Shown: positions 8,408-17,402, counted from the stretch's first letter. The stretch: 64,000 bases of DNA from Fimbriimonadales bacterium (GCA_026003075.1 BPGO01000001.1:186001-250000); one strand, 5' to 3'. A program made the numbers and translations. The notes: generated by a model not told the origin, from the letters alone.

Positions 8408-9343
8408 ATGCCCCATTTTTCTATGGAAGAGGAACTCGCTAAGCGTCGCGCGGCGGTTGTGTCGCTGGGTTATAATCTGACGGCAGCTGGGGTGAAGCTG
8501 GTCGCCGCGCTGCTCACAGGGTCTGTGAGCCTGCTTTCGGAGGCGCTGCATTCTGCGACGGATGTGGTTGCCTCGCTTTTCGCGTATCTGGGGGTACGCA
8601 TCAGCGCAGCGCCCCCTGATGAGCAACATCCTTACGGTCACGGCAAAGTGGAAACGCTTGCCGGCTTCGGCGAATCGATCCTGCTCATCCTCATCGTGGG
8701 TTACCTGATGGTTGAGGGGGTGCGTCGCTTGATTGTGGGCAGCGAACTGGAGCGCCTTGAATGGGGCGTTGGGGTCATGGCGCTGTCGACGATGACCAGC
8801 CTTGTGGTAGGGCAGTATGTGTGGCGCACGGGCAAACGCACGCACTCGCTCGCGCTGATGTCCAACGGACAGCACCTGATGATCGACTTTTGGACGAGTC
8901 TGGGGCTACTGATAGCGCTGGGGGTCATCTACTTCACAGGCTGGGTGTTCCTCGATTCGCTCTTAGCGATTGGGATTGCTCTGTGGCTCTTCATGGGCGC
9001 GTGGCGGCTGGCGACGCGCGCGTTTCACGAACTCATCGACCATCGACTCCCTCAAGAGGAACTGGCATTAATTGACCAGATCTTGCGTTCGGAGCCGAAC
9101 CTACTGAACTACCACAATCTGCGCACTCGCCGCGCGGGCGCGATGCGGTACATCGATGTGCATATCGTGTTGCCCAATGACTGGAGCCTGCAGCAAGCGC
9201 ACGATGTGGCGGACAAGCTCGAAAAACGCATCGAACACCGCCTGCGTCCTGCGGAGGTCACGATACATGTAGACCCCTACGACCCAGAGCGCGAGGCGCT
9301 GCGCGAACAGCAGAACCTCTATCGCGAGATGCTGCGTGGGTAA
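8408..9343 (+). CDS. Cation diffusion facilitator family transporter
   Basis: Proton-driven divalent metal exporter of the CDF family, 311 residues. Six membrane segments cover about residues 15-205. The metal-site motifs are SLLSEALHSATDVVAS in TM2 and the paired LMSNGQHLMIDFWTS in TM5, and HPYGHGKVE follows TM2. The cytoplasmic dimerisation domain (about 210-300) includes RRAGAMRYIDVHIVLP. The frame opens far upstream, but the -10 at 8392-8397 points to a start at ATG 8408 (8402 is the alternative). The metal (zinc, iron or manganese) cannot be told from this sequence. Confidence 0.9.
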   Translation: MPHFSMEEELAKRRAAVVSLGYNLTAAGVKLVAALLTGSVSLLSEALHSATDVVASLFAYLGVRISAAPPDEQHPYGHGKVETLAGFGESILLILIVGYLMVEGVRRLIVGSELERLEWGVGVMALSTMTSLVVGQYVWRTGKRTHSLALMSNGQHLMIDFWTSLGLLIALGVIYFTGWVFLDSLLAIGIALWLFMGAWRLATRAFHELIDHRLPQEELALIDQILRSEPNLLNYHNLRTRRAGAMRYIDVHIVLPNDWSLQQAHDVADKLEKRIEHRLRPAEVTIHVDPYDPEREALREQQNLYREMLRG

Positions 9344-9345
9344 GC

Positions 9346-10305
9346 CTATCGCGCGGTCTCAAAGACGCCCATCGTGCGGAATCGCTGATACCGCTGCTCG
9401 CGCAGCGCGCCCGGCTCTATAGCGCTTAACTCATCCAGCTGTTGCAACACGGCGGAGCGCACGCTGAGCGCAGTGGTTTGCGGGTCGCGATGCGCCGCAC
9501 CGAGCGGTTCGGGAATCACGAGGTCAATCAGTCCCCGTTCGAGCGCATCTTCGGCAGTGAGTTTCAGTGCATCGGCGGCTTGCGGCGCTTTGTTAGGGTC
9601 ACGATAGAGAATCGCGGCGCAGCCTTCTGGGGGAATGACGGAATAGATGGCATGTTCGAGCATCAGCACGCGGTTCGCCGCCGCTAAGGCAATCGCGCCG
9701 CCGCTCCCGCCCTCGCCAATAATCACTGCAATCGTGGGTACGGTCAGATCGAACATCGTGAGCATCGATTGCGCGATTGCTTCGCTGATACCGCGCGATT
9801 CCGACTCCACGCCTGGGTCTGCCGCAGGCGTATCGACGAGGGTCAGCACGGGCAGGCGGAACTTCTCTGCGAGTCGGAACAGGCGCATCGCTTTGCGGTA
9901 GCCTTCGGGTTTCGCCATCGCGAAGTTGCGTTTCTGTCGCTCTTTCAGGTCGCGCCCCTTCTGCTGCCCCACGACCACCAGTTTGTAGTTGCCCAACTTT
10001 GCCAGCCCTGCCACGATCGCGGGATCGTCGAAGCCCAGTCGGTCGCCATGCAACTCCAGAAAACTCTCGCACATCAGGCGGATGTAGTCCAGTGCGTAGG
10101 GGCGTTTCGGGTGGCGTGCCAGCAGCACCTTATCCCAGGGGCGCAGGTGGGCGAAAATTTGTCGAAGCAGGCGTTCGCGTTGCGCCTCCAGCTCGGCGAT
10201 TTCGCGCGAACGGTCGAGTCCTTTTTCCGCTGCCAGCTGGCGCAACTCCGCGATGGCACTCTCCAGCTCGTTGATGGGCTTCTCGAAGTCAAAAATCGTC
10301 ATCAT
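9346..10305 (-). CDS. accA: Acetyl-CoA carboxylase carboxyltransferase subunit alpha
   Basis: Alpha subunit of the carboxyltransferase that moves the carboxyl group from carboxybiotin to acetyl-CoA in fatty-acid synthesis. 319 residues, the normal length. The N-terminal helical part starts FDFEKPINELE. The crotonase core carries LVDTPAADPGVESESRG, IGEGGSGGAIALA and SVIPPEGCAAILYRD. It is coupled to accD: ATG 10305 overlaps the accD stop, and ATG 10302 is the next alternative. GGAGG lies about 12 bases upstream. The open frame to 10356 inside accD is not used. Confidence 0.96.
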   Translation of the reverse strand: MMTIFDFEKPINELESAIAELRQLAAEKGLDRSREIAELEAQRERLLRQIFAHLRPWDKVLLARHPKRPYALDYIRLMCESFLELHGDRLGFDDPAIVAGLAKLGNYKLVVVGQQKGRDLKERQKRNFAMAKPEGYRKAMRLFRLAEKFRLPVLTLVDTPAADPGVESESRGISEAIAQSMLTMFDLTVPTIAVIIGEGGSGGAIALAAANRVLMLEHAIYSVIPPEGCAAILYRDPNKAPQAADALKLTAEDALERGLIDLVIPEPLGAAHRDPQTTALSVRSAVLQQLDELSAIEPGALREQRYQRFRTMGVFETAR

Positions 10306-11126
10306 CGCGCATGCGCCTCCTCGCTTGTAGGTACCAACATCTCCAATAGGGAGCACAGCGTGGGGCGTATCTGCTTGCGGGGGACGATGAGGTCTATCAT
10401 GCCGTGTTCGTGTTGGAACTCCGCCGTCTGGAAGTTAGCAGGTGGTTTGCCGACGCTGGCTTGGGCGGCGACACGCTGCCCTGCGAAGCCCACCAGCGCG
10501 CCTGGCTCAGCGAGGATAATATCCGCCAGCGAGGCGAAACTCGCCAGCACCCCCGCCATCGTGGGGTCGGTGAACACGGCGATATACGGCATTCCCGCAC
10601 GCTGTAGTCGTCCAACCGCCGCTGTCGTCTTCGCCATCTGCATCAGCGAGATTAAACCTTCCTGCATCCGCGCCCCACCCGAAGCACAAAACAGAATCAC
10701 GGGCAGCCGTCGCTCCGCGCCGCGCTCGAAACAACGCGTGACCTTCTCGCCCACGACCGCCCCCATGCTGCCCCCCATAAAGCCGAAATCCATCGCGCCA
10801 ATCACCACCTCATAGCCCCCCAGCAGCGCGATTCCGGTGATAATCGCCTCGCTCTCACCTGACGCCGCGGCGCCTTTGCGCAGTTTATCGGCATAGTCCG
10901 GGAATCCCAGAGGGTCCGCAGGGCGTAGTTCCGAATCGGTCTCGTGAAAGCTGTTGGGGTCCACCGTGAGCAAGATTCGTTCGCGCGCACGCAGGCGATG
11001 ATGATGCCCACAGTGGACACATACTTGCAGTGAGCGCTCAAAATCGGGGCGGAAGAGAATCTTCTTGCACTTCGCGCACTGAACCCACTGGTCGGAATTA
11101 GCCTGCACCACCGCTCGCCTTTGCAT
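10302..11126 (-). CDS. accD: Acetyl-CoA carboxylase carboxyltransferase subunit beta
   Basis: Beta subunit of acetyl-CoA carboxyltransferase, 274 residues. An N-terminal four-cysteine zinc ribbon is visible (VQCAKCKKIL and VCVHCGHHH, about residues 16-41), then the crotonase-type core with GSMGAVVGEKVTR and CASGGARMQEG near residue 135. It begins at ATG 11126, six to seven bases after GGAGGG, and has its own TATAAT about 33 bases upstream, so it heads an accD-accA operon. accC lies 23 kb away and accB is not in the window. Confidence 0.96.
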   Translation of the reverse strand: MQRRAVVQANSDQWVQCAKCKKILFRPDFERSLQVCVHCGHHHRLRARERILLTVDPNSFHETDSELRPADPLGFPDYADKLRKGAAASGESEAIITGIALLGGYEVVIGAMDFGFMGGSMGAVVGEKVTRCFERGAERRLPVILFCASGGARMQEGLISLMQMAKTTAAVGRLQRAGMPYIAVFTDPTMAGVLASFASLADIILAEPGALVGFAGQRVAAQASVGKPPANFQTAEFQHEHGMIDLIVPRKQIRPTLCSLLEMLVPTSEEAHAR

Positions 11127-11158
11127 ATGCCTTCCCTCCGCGCTGGTAGGTGACTTCC

Positions 11159-11164
11159 ATTATA
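11159..11164 (-). promoter_or_regulatory. -10 element of accD-accA
   Basis: Minus-strand GGTATAAT, 32 nt before ATG 11126, leaving a leader of about 26 nt that carries the Shine-Dalgarno sequence GGAGGG (11134-11139). Confidence 0.55.
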
Positions 11165-11271
11165 CCTTATCCCCTGCAGTCGGCTCTGTGGATAGAAGCG
11201 GTGCAGTTCACGGGGTTCTTGGAGCAACGCCAATGAGAGGACTTGAGCGGCGATTGTCGACGGACAAACTG

Positions 11272-11360
11272 TGGTGCCGGAGGTGGGACTCGAACCCACA
11301 CCTGGGTCGCCCCAGACCGATTTTTGAGACCGGCGCGTCTACCTGTTCCGCCACTCCGGC
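11272..11360 (-). tRNA. tRNA-Leu (anticodon CAA)
   Basis: On the minus strand the gene begins GCCGGAGTGGCGGAA. It has a five-pair anticodon stem CCGGT/ATCGG (one G-U) around loop CTCAAAA, giving anticodon CAA. A long variable arm (class II) follows, then a T arm GTGGGTTCGAGTCCCAC, and the acceptor strand CTCCGGC pairs with the first seven bases. Discriminator A and CCA are encoded. The long variable arm and anticodon identify tRNA-Leu. A TATAAT box ends only nine bases before the mature 5' end. Confidence 0.96.
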
Positions 11361-11369
11361 TTGAGCCCT

Positions 11370-11375
11370 ATTATA
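11370..11375 (-). promoter_or_regulatory. -10 element of tRNA-Leu
   Basis: Minus-strand GGTATAAT ending 9 nt before the tRNA 5' end, so the primary transcript has a 5' leader of only a few bases. Confidence 0.6.
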
Positions 11376-11403
11376 CCCTATCCTTGTAATCAACTTCACA
11401 GGG

Positions 11404-11409
11404 TACAAT
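11404..11409 (+). promoter_or_regulatory. -10 element of argB
   Basis: GGTACAAT, 10 nt before ATG 11420. It is back to back with the tRNA-Leu promoter and has no Shine-Dalgarno sequence before argB. Confidence 0.6.
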
Positions 11410-11419
11410 AGTCTACCGT

Positions 11420-12283
11420 ATGAGCATACCCGATGCAGCGAAATTACAGGCTGAGGTTCTAATTCAGGCGTTGCCGTATATTCAAAGGTGGAGCGGAGCG
11501 ACTTTCGTGATCAAGTATGGTGGCGCGGCGATGGGCGAAAACGGCTTAGCCGCCCAAGTGATGCAAGATATCGTGCTGATGCACTGTGTGGGGATCCGCC
11601 CCGTGATTGTGCATGGCGGCGGTCCTGAAATCTCCGAATTCATGAAGCGGCTCGGCAAGCAGCCTCAGTTCGTCAACGGCTTGCGCATGACAGACGCCGA
11701 GACGATGGAACTGGTGGAGATGGCGCTCACAGGCAAAACGAACCCACGGCTCGTCGCGCTGATTCAGCAACAGGGTGGGCGCGCCGTCGGCATCTCCGGG
11801 AAAGACGGCGGACTCATCCGCGCACGAAAGCTCGAAAGCGAGGTGGATTTGGGCTTCGTGGGCGAGGTGGAGTCGATACAGCCCAGTGTCTTGCACGCCA
11901 TTTTGGAAGCGGGTTACATCCCCGTGGTCAGCCCCATCGGGATGGGAGCCGACGGCGCAACCTATAACCTGAACGCCGACTTCGCCGCAGGCGCGTTGGC
12001 GGGCGCCCTGGAAGCCTCGAAATTCATCTTGATGACCGATGTGCCCGGAGTGCTCAGCGACCCCGATGACCCTAATTCGCTGATTTCGGAGTTGACACGC
12101 GAGCAGGCACGGCGCATGCTCGAAAACGGGCGCGTCTCGGGCGGGATGATCCCCAAGCTCCAAGCGTGCCTCACCGCCTTGGAAAATGGCTGCCCGCGCG
12201 CACACATCATCGACGGGCGTATCCCCCATGCCCTGCTCATCGAGGTCTTCACCGACGAAGGCATCGGCACCATGATACGCTAA
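11420..12283 (+). CDS. argB: Acetylglutamate kinase
   Basis: Phosphorylates N-acetyl-L-glutamate in arginine biosynthesis; 287 residues, normal length for the amino-acid-kinase family. Motifs are FVIKYGGAAM near residue 29 (phosphate binding), VIVHGGGPEIS near residue 61, the substrate Arg in VNGLRMTD, NLNADFAAGALAGAL near residue 182, LMTDVPGVL, and GGMIPKLQACLTALENG near residue 238. The start follows a GGTACAAT -10 by ten bases. No other arg gene is adjacent; a terminator-like hairpin follows. Confidence 0.96.
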   Translation: MSIPDAAKLQAEVLIQALPYIQRWSGATFVIKYGGAAMGENGLAAQVMQDIVLMHCVGIRPVIVHGGGPEISEFMKRLGKQPQFVNGLRMTDAETMELVEMALTGKTNPRLVALIQQQGGRAVGISGKDGGLIRARKLESEVDLGFVGEVESIQPSVLHAILEAGYIPVVSPIGMGADGATYNLNADFAAGALAGALEASKFILMTDVPGVLSDPDDPNSLISELTREQARRMLENGRVSGGMIPKLQACLTALENGCPRAHIIDGRIPHALLIEVFTDEGIGTMIR

Positions 12284-12399
12284 TCAAGAAGAATCGCAGT
12301 AGGATGGCTACCCTTACCCTTGAGGGTGTTCGAAAATTCCCTTCGCCAGTGTGCTGACACGCAGGTCTGCCCCCACCGATTGCACAGGGCGGGCTGTAG

Positions 12400-12430
12400 G
12401 GGCGCCCCTGGGTTGCGCCCTTCTATTCTC
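12400..12430 (+). terminator. Probable terminator downstream of argB
   Basis: Six-pair stem GGGCGC (12400-12405) with GCGCCC (12415-12420), nine-base loop, then TTCTATTCT. It lies within a GC-rich stretch that also contains the palindrome AGGGGCGCCCCT, so it may be a degenerate dispersed repeat. The remaining 228 bp argB-exonuclease gap holds this hairpin, a second short stem CCCTTGAGGG near 12321 and the promoter below. Confidence 0.45.
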
Positions 12431-12456
12431 CGTTTTTTGAACAGTCTCAGCATCCC

Positions 12457-12486
12457 TTGACATTATCTTATTCATACTGGTATAAT
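12457..12486 (+). promoter_or_regulatory. Sigma-70-type promoter of the exonuclease gene
   Basis: Perfect -35 TTGACA (12457-12462), 18-bp spacer and perfect -10 TATAAT (12481-12486). The expected start is about 12493, followed by AAGGAGGG, so this gene is not leaderless. Confidence 0.85.
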
Positions 12487-12510
12487 CACACCATTCAAGG
12501 AGGGCTAATG

Positions 12511-13038
12511 ATGAACATCGTCTATTTTGACCTTGAGACGAAGTATCTGGCAGAGGAAGTGGGAGGCTGGGACTTCATCGATCGGATGGAGTTGGCAGTG
12601 GCAGTAACCTACAGCACCCGGCGCGGCGCCTTTGCGCATTACACGGAGCGTGAAGTGAGCGCGCTTATTGAAGACCTGAGTAGTGCCGACCTCGTGGTGG
12701 GGTTCAACATCTTACGCTTCGATTACACCGTGCTACGCCCCTACACCACACGCGACCTGCGTCAGCTGCCGAGCCTCGACATTCTGGACGAACTGTATCG
12801 CAGTCTGGGGCATCGTGTCAAGCTCGACTCCTGTGCGCAAGCGACTCTGGGCGCCGCAAAAAGTGGCGACGGGCTGCAGGCAGTGCGCTGGTTCCACGAG
12901 GGACAAATTGAGAAGGTCATCGAATATTGCAAGCAGGATGTGGACCTCGTTCGCCAGCTCCACGAATACGGTAAGCGACATCGCTGTATCTACTTCTCCT
13001 ACTATGGTCAGCGCAGGTGCGTTTCTGTGAACTGGTAG
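12511..13038 (+). CDS. DEDD-family 3'-5' exonuclease (RNase H-like fold)
   Basis: A 175-residue single-domain protein with the three DnaQ/DEDD exonuclease motifs: Exo I YFDLETK at residues 5-11, Exo II VVGFNILRFDYTVL near residue 62, and Exo III YCKQDVDLV near residue 140. It resembles YprB-type RNase H-like nucleases, and the substrate (DNA or RNA) is unknown. Two adjacent ATGs exist (12508 and 12511); the second has the better distance to AAGGAGGG. The gene has a strong consensus promoter, unlike most neighbours. Confidence 0.85.
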   Translation: MNIVYFDLETKYLAEEVGGWDFIDRMELAVAVTYSTRRGAFAHYTEREVSALIEDLSSADLVVGFNILRFDYTVLRPYTTRDLRQLPSLDILDELYRSLGHRVKLDSCAQATLGAAKSGDGLQAVRWFHEGQIEKVIEYCKQDVDLVRQLHEYGKRHRCIYFSYYGQRRCVSVNW

Positions 13039-13074
13039 GAACGGAGGGGTAGGACGGCGAAGTTAAGCCGCGCT

Positions 13075-14085
13075 ATGCGGTTTCTGCTCGCCCCGAGAAC
13101 GCTCGAGGTGCGCCCGATTGTGCGCACGGACCCACTGCCTGACGACGCGGACGACCCCGCGATTTGGATTCATCCCCGCCACCCGGACCAGAGCATACTC
13201 TTGGGCACGAACAAGGCGCGCGCGCCCAAAGGAGCCATCGGCGTGTTCGACCTGAACGGGCGATTGCGGCAACTCATCACGCACATCGACCAACCCAACA
13301 ATATCGATGTCGCCTACGGCTTTGCTCTGGGACGCGAGCGCATCGATATCGCCGTCGCAACGGAACGCTACGCCAGTCGGTTGCGTATCTTTCGGATTGA
13401 CCCTCAACGCCGACGGCTTGTGGATATTACCGACCCAGAAGGCGCAAAGGTGTTCGTAGGCGAAACGGGAGAACGCGCGATGCCGATGGGAATCGCACTC
13501 TATCAGGCAGGGCGCGGTGAGGTGCATGCCATCGTCTCCCGTAAGTCGGGTCCGAAACAGGGCTATCTGCACCAGTATCGGCTTGTACCCACACGCAGCG
13601 GCAGGGTGGGCGTGCAGCTGATTCGGGCGTTCGGTGCGTTCAGCGGCGAAAATGAGATTGAAGCCGTGTGCGTGGATAGCGAACTCGGCTATGTCTACTA
13701 TGCCGACGAAGGAGTGGGGATCCGCAAGTATCCTGTGAGTCCGCAGATGCCTGAACGCGAGTTGGCGTTGTTCGCAACCGAGTACGAAGGCGACCAAGAG
13801 GGCATCGCGGTCTACGCGCCCTCCGACGGCGGCGGCTACCTGCTCTGCACCGAGCAAATTGAGGGCGGCAGCAAGCTCCACATCTACCCCCGCTACGGGA
13901 AACAAACGCTGCCCATCGCGACGGTTCAAACAGGCGCGGACGCGACCGACGGGCTGGACGCCAGCGCGTTCAACTTCGGTGCGCCGTTCCAAGCAGGGAT
14001 GGTCGTCGCCATGAATAGCGCGGGGCGCAACTTCTGGGTCTACCGCTGGGCAGATATTCAGGAAGCAGCGCGGCTGAGGGGATAA
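13075..14085 (+). CDS. Beta-propeller phytase-like protein
   Basis: 336 residues matching the beta-propeller phytase (3-phytase) pattern: DDADDPAIWIHP near residue 23, ILLGTNKARAPKGAIGVFDLNG, PNNIDVAYGF, IEAVCVDSELGYVYYADEGVGIRKY and EGDQEGIAVY. These acidic motifs form the calcium and phosphate sites in the family, which releases phosphate from phytate. Known members are secreted, yet no signal peptide is visible before the first blade. A start further upstream would not help, because the 37 bp before ATG 13075 hold no suitable codon. Activity is therefore inferred only from motifs. Confidence 0.8.
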   Translation: MRFLLAPRTLEVRPIVRTDPLPDDADDPAIWIHPRHPDQSILLGTNKARAPKGAIGVFDLNGRLRQLITHIDQPNNIDVAYGFALGRERIDIAVATERYASRLRIFRIDPQRRRLVDITDPEGAKVFVGETGERAMPMGIALYQAGRGEVHAIVSRKSGPKQGYLHQYRLVPTRSGRVGVQLIRAFGAFSGENEIEAVCVDSELGYVYYADEGVGIRKYPVSPQMPERELALFATEYEGDQEGIAVYAPSDGGGYLLCTEQIEGGSKLHIYPRYGKQTLPIATVQTGADATDGLDASAFNFGAPFQAGMVVAMNSAGRNFWVYRWADIQEAARLRG

Positions 14086-14115
14086 ACACCCCCTCAAGAC
14101 CGCCCGCTTATCTTC

Positions 14116-15030
14116 CTACGCTGCGAGCTTTTGCAGCGCCTCACGCGCGACACGATGATTGGGGTCTATCTCCAGCACCTGCTGGTAGTGGGCTTTCGCT
14201 TGCTCCCCATAGCCCAGTTCGTAGTAGGCGATTGCGAGATTGATATGCGCCTCCACATAGCGCGGGTTGATACGCACCGCCACGATGAACTGGTCAATCG
14301 CTTCTTCGATGCGTCCGAGCGCGGTCAACACCACACCCAGTCGGTTGCGCACATCGGCATAGTTGGGACGCGCATTGAGTACATGGCGGAAGCACGACTC
14401 GGCGGTCTGCAAATCGCCGCTCTGATAGGCCTCGTCGCCCCAGCGGATATACTCGGCATAGTTGTCCTCCGCCGAGTGCAACAGCTGTTCCAATTCCTGA
14501 CAGGCTTGCTTCGCCTGCCCTTTGCGATGAAGCTCCAGTCCACGCTCGAAATCGTCAGGGTTCACTCCCAGCTGGATAGCCCACCGCTGCATGGTCTCGA
14601 TGCCCTGGTCCCGCTGCCCAAACGCATACCGAGTCAGCCCTGTCAGAAACCACGCTCGCGCAAAGCTGGGGTTAATCTCGGTGGCTTTTTGGAGCGCGTT
14701 CAGGGCGTCCTCGTAATTTCCCTGTTTATAAGCAGCATAGCCTGCCTGATACCACCAGTCGGCATACTGGGGGGCATAGTCGGTCGCCATCGTGAAGTAG
14801 TTATAGGCGCGTTCCCAGTCGCCCTGATTGATGCGCTTGTAGCCGACCTTCGCGTAGGACTCCGCCAGATACGCTCTCGCCAACTTCTGCACGGTCGGGT
14901 CATCAGTTTCTTGTAAGGCACGCTCAAAGAGAGGGATTGCCTCGCTGAAGCGTTCCTCTTCGTAGTACTTCAGCGCCTCATCGTAGGCAGGATGCTTACC
15001 CACGCCCATAAATCGCTGTAGTGAAGCCAT
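14116..15030 (-). CDS. TPR-repeat protein
   Basis: 304-residue cytoplasmic protein with about seven TPR-like repeats through its length, for example DEALKYYEEERFSEAIPLFE, AAYKQGNYEDALNALQKATE and AHINLAIAYYELGYGEQAKA. It starts at ATG 15030, eight bases after GGAGGA, so it uses a normal ribosome-binding site. It converges on the phytase gene, 30 bp away. Role unknown. Confidence 0.85.
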   Translation of the reverse strand: MASLQRFMGVGKHPAYDEALKYYEEERFSEAIPLFERALQETDDPTVQKLARAYLAESYAKVGYKRINQGDWERAYNYFTMATDYAPQYADWWYQAGYAAYKQGNYEDALNALQKATEINPSFARAWFLTGLTRYAFGQRDQGIETMQRWAIQLGVNPDDFERGLELHRKGQAKQACQELEQLLHSAEDNYAEYIRWGDEAYQSGDLQTAESCFRHVLNARPNYADVRNRLGVVLTALGRIEEAIDQFIVAVRINPRYVEAHINLAIAYYELGYGEQAKAHYQQVLEIDPNHRVAREALQKLAA

Positions 15031-15118
15031 CGCTTTCGTCCTCCGCTCTAATTATCGGCAAAACCTGTCCAAAGATTTATTTATCGGGATGGGCGCAGGT
15101 GCAAGTTGTGAGAATGCG

Positions 15119-16240
15119 CTAAGCATACATCAAGAAAGGCTCGCGGCGGCGGGTAAATTGCTCCACATCGCGCGTGCAACGCTGTACCATCCGTTCAGGG
15201 TCTGCGCCGTCCATCAGCATTGCGTGCAGCTCGCGATTCGCCAGCAAGCCGAGGGCTTTTTGTGCCTCCCACTCGCGCGGATAGAGCTTGCGCAAACAGT
15301 AGCCCAGCCCAAGCCCCATCGCGAACGGGCGCAGCAGATCTCGGTGGGTGATAAATACCGATACACCTTGGCACGCCACGCCTTTGTACACGCTCGCGGT
15401 GGGCGTGAACACAATCGGCACGAAGCGTGCGCCCGCGCTGGTTGGCAATTCGTTGAGCGCGCCCGCGAGTTTGCGCCCATCGATCCAAGGCGCCCCCACG
15501 ACCTCGAAAGGCGTATCGGTTCCCCGCCCCACCGAGAGATTGGTCGCTTCCCAGACCCCAATCCCGATATAGAGAAATGCCTGCTGCAGGCGGCGCATGT
15601 TCGGCGAGGGGTTAATCCAATACAAGCCGCACTCGTCCAGCGTCATTGATCGCTTCCAACCCTCGCAGGGAATTACTTTCAAGGTTGCGCCGATGGAGCG
15701 TTCCGCGTTGAACATCTGCGCCAACTCGCCCACCGTCATGCCGTGCCGTAACGCGATGGTATGATACGCCGTAAAGGAAAGCCGATCGGGGTCGGCAAGC
15801 GGTCCCTCCACCGCGCCGCCAATCGGGTTCACGCGATCCAGCACATAGAACGGGATGCCGCGTTCGGCGGCGGCTTCCATCGCCAGCCCCATCGTGGAGA
15901 TATAGGTGTAGTAGCGTGCGCCGATGTCCTGAATATCGAAAATCAGCGCGTCCAGATGGGCGAGTTGCTGCTGGGTAGGTTTTTTCCGATCGCCGTAGAG
16001 GCTATAGATGGGTAGCCCCGTGCGTTCGTCGACTCCGTCGGGCACATTCTCGTCCAGTTGCCCGCGAATCCCGTGTTCCGGGCTGAACAGCGCGACTATC
16101 GGAACGCCCATACGCTGGAGCTTGTCCACCAAGTGTTCGCGCTCTATGGTCAGGCTCGTATGGTTGGTAATCACACCCACACGCAACGAGCGCAACTCCT
16201 CGAGGGATGCTTCTAACCGATCGATACCGTTTTTGACCAT
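15119..16240 (-). CDS. DUF1343 protein, exo-beta-N-acetylmuramidase NamZ-like
   Basis: 373 residues matching the DUF1343/GH171 family, whose studied member NamZ removes N-acetylmuramic acid from peptidoglycan fragment ends. Diagnostic segments are VGVITNHTSLT near residue 26, ALFSPEHGIRG near residue 54, FDIQDIGARYYTYISTM near residue 104, and INPSPNMRRLQQAFLY and GRGTDTPFEVVGAPW. There is no signal peptide, so it may act on recycled muropeptides in the cytoplasm. The frame reaches 16255, but ATG 16240 lies ten bases after a TATGTT -10 and matches the family start. Confidence 0.88.
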   Translation of the reverse strand: MVKNGIDRLEASLEELRSLRVGVITNHTSLTIEREHLVDKLQRMGVPIVALFSPEHGIRGQLDENVPDGVDERTGLPIYSLYGDRKKPTQQQLAHLDALIFDIQDIGARYYTYISTMGLAMEAAAERGIPFYVLDRVNPIGGAVEGPLADPDRLSFTAYHTIALRHGMTVGELAQMFNAERSIGATLKVIPCEGWKRSMTLDECGLYWINPSPNMRRLQQAFLYIGIGVWEATNLSVGRGTDTPFEVVGAPWIDGRKLAGALNELPTSAGARFVPIVFTPTASVYKGVACQGVSVFITHRDLLRPFAMGLGLGYCLRKLYPREWEAQKALGLLANRELHAMLMDGADPERMVQRCTRDVEQFTRRREPFLMYA

Positions 16241-16250
16241 CCTTCGTAAG

Positions 16251-16256
16251 AACATA
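16251..16256 (-). promoter_or_regulatory. -10 element of the NamZ-like gene
   Basis: Minus-strand GGTATGTT, 10 nt before ATG 16240. Weaker match than the others. Confidence 0.4.
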
Positions 16257-16303
16257 CCCGATTGCAGTTCGCAGGATTGGCAGGAATTCCTACAAAAAGC
16301 CAG

Positions 16304-16309
16304 TAAACT
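16304..16309 (+). promoter_or_regulatory. -10 element of deoC
   Basis: TAAACT ending 6 nt before ATG 16316, so the transcript would begin at or next to the start codon. Confidence 0.5.
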
Positions 16310-16315
16310 AGTTTT

Positions 16316-17353
16316 ATGCCTGTGCTAACTCGCACTCAGAGGCGCGCACCTGCGCCGCCCGTGCCCTTCGGGGAACTGCGGGGCTTGGATCTCGCAGACC
16401 GCTCGGCGGTGCGCCGATTGATTCCGAAACCGGGTCAAGCGTGGCGCACGATTCCGCCCGTCAACGCGTACGAGCTCCAGCAACGCTGCGACTGGCTGAG
16501 CAAACGCAGCATCAAGACGCACAGCAAGATTTTTGCGCTGCGTCTGGCGATCAGCATGTGCGACTTGACCACGCTGGAAGGCGCAGATACAGAGGAGAAG
16601 GTGCGCCGCCTGTGCAGTCGCGCACGCAACCCCTACACGGCACGCGAAGGGATGCCCAGCGCGGAGACCGTCGCGGCGCCGCCCGTCGCCGCCGTGTGCG
16701 TGTATCCCACCTTTATCGCCGTCGCCAAAGAGGCGCTGCAAGGCACGCCCATTAAGGTCGCCGCCGTCGGAACCGCGTTTCCATCGGGTCAGTATCCGTT
16801 TCAATTGCGCCTCGCGGATGTGAAATGGGCAATCCGTGAAGGCGCGGACGAAATCGACATGGTGATGAATCGCGGCGCGTTCCTGCAAGGCGACTATCGG
16901 CGCGTGTTCGACGAAATCGCTAAGGTGAAAGACGCCTGCGGCGAGCGCGTCCACCTGAAGGTAATCCTCGAAACAGGCGAACTGGGCGACTACGATGCGA
17001 TTCGCAAAGCGTCGCATATCGCCCTCATGGCAGGAGCCGACTTCATCAAAACCAGCACGGGCAAAATTCAACCCGCAGCCACGCTGCCGACCACGCTGGT
17101 CATGCTGGAGGCGATCCGCGATTTTTACGACGCCACAGGGCGCGCCGTCGGCATGAAACCTGCAGGCGGTATCCGTACCGCCAAAGACGCCATCCGCTAC
17201 TTAGTGCTCCTGCACGAGACGCTGGGCGAAGAGTGGCTCACGCCAGAGCGGTTCCGTTTCGGCGCGAGTTCTTTGCTCAACGACCTCCTGCGCCAACTGG
17301 TCAAGCAGCTCACAGGCAACTACCGCGCCGACGAGGAATTTGCCTATGACTGA
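16316..17353 (+). CDS. deoC: Deoxyribose-phosphate aldolase
   Basis: Class I aldolase that cleaves 2-deoxyribose-5-phosphate to glyceraldehyde-3-phosphate and acetaldehyde in deoxynucleoside catabolism. 345 residues, about 100 longer than short bacterial DeoC, mainly through an N-terminal extension of about 60. Core motifs: [53 protein letters not shown] (Schiff-base Lys by family knowledge) and [15 protein letters not shown]. It is divergent from the NamZ-like gene with a very short leader. Confidence 0.93.
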   Translation: MPVLTRTQRRAPAPPVPFGELRGLDLADRSAVRRLIPKPGQAWRTIPPVNAYELQQRCDWLSKRSIKTHSKIFALRLAISMCDLTTLEGADTEEKVRRLCSRARNPYTAREGMPSAETVAAPPVAAVCVYPTFIAVAKEALQGTPIKVAAVGTAFPSGQYPFQLRLADVKWAIREGADEIDMVMNRGAFLQGDYRRVFDEIAKVKDACGERVHLKVILETGELGDYDAIRKASHIALMAGADFIKTSTGKIQPAATLPTTLVMLEAIRDFYDATGRAVGMKPAGGIRTAKDAIRYLVLLHETLGEEWLTPERFRFGASSLLNDLLRQLVKQLTGNYRADEEFAYD

Positions 17354-17402
17354 CCATCCAGTCAAATTTCACACTATTTGGGCAGGAAACAGACGATTGA
17401 TG

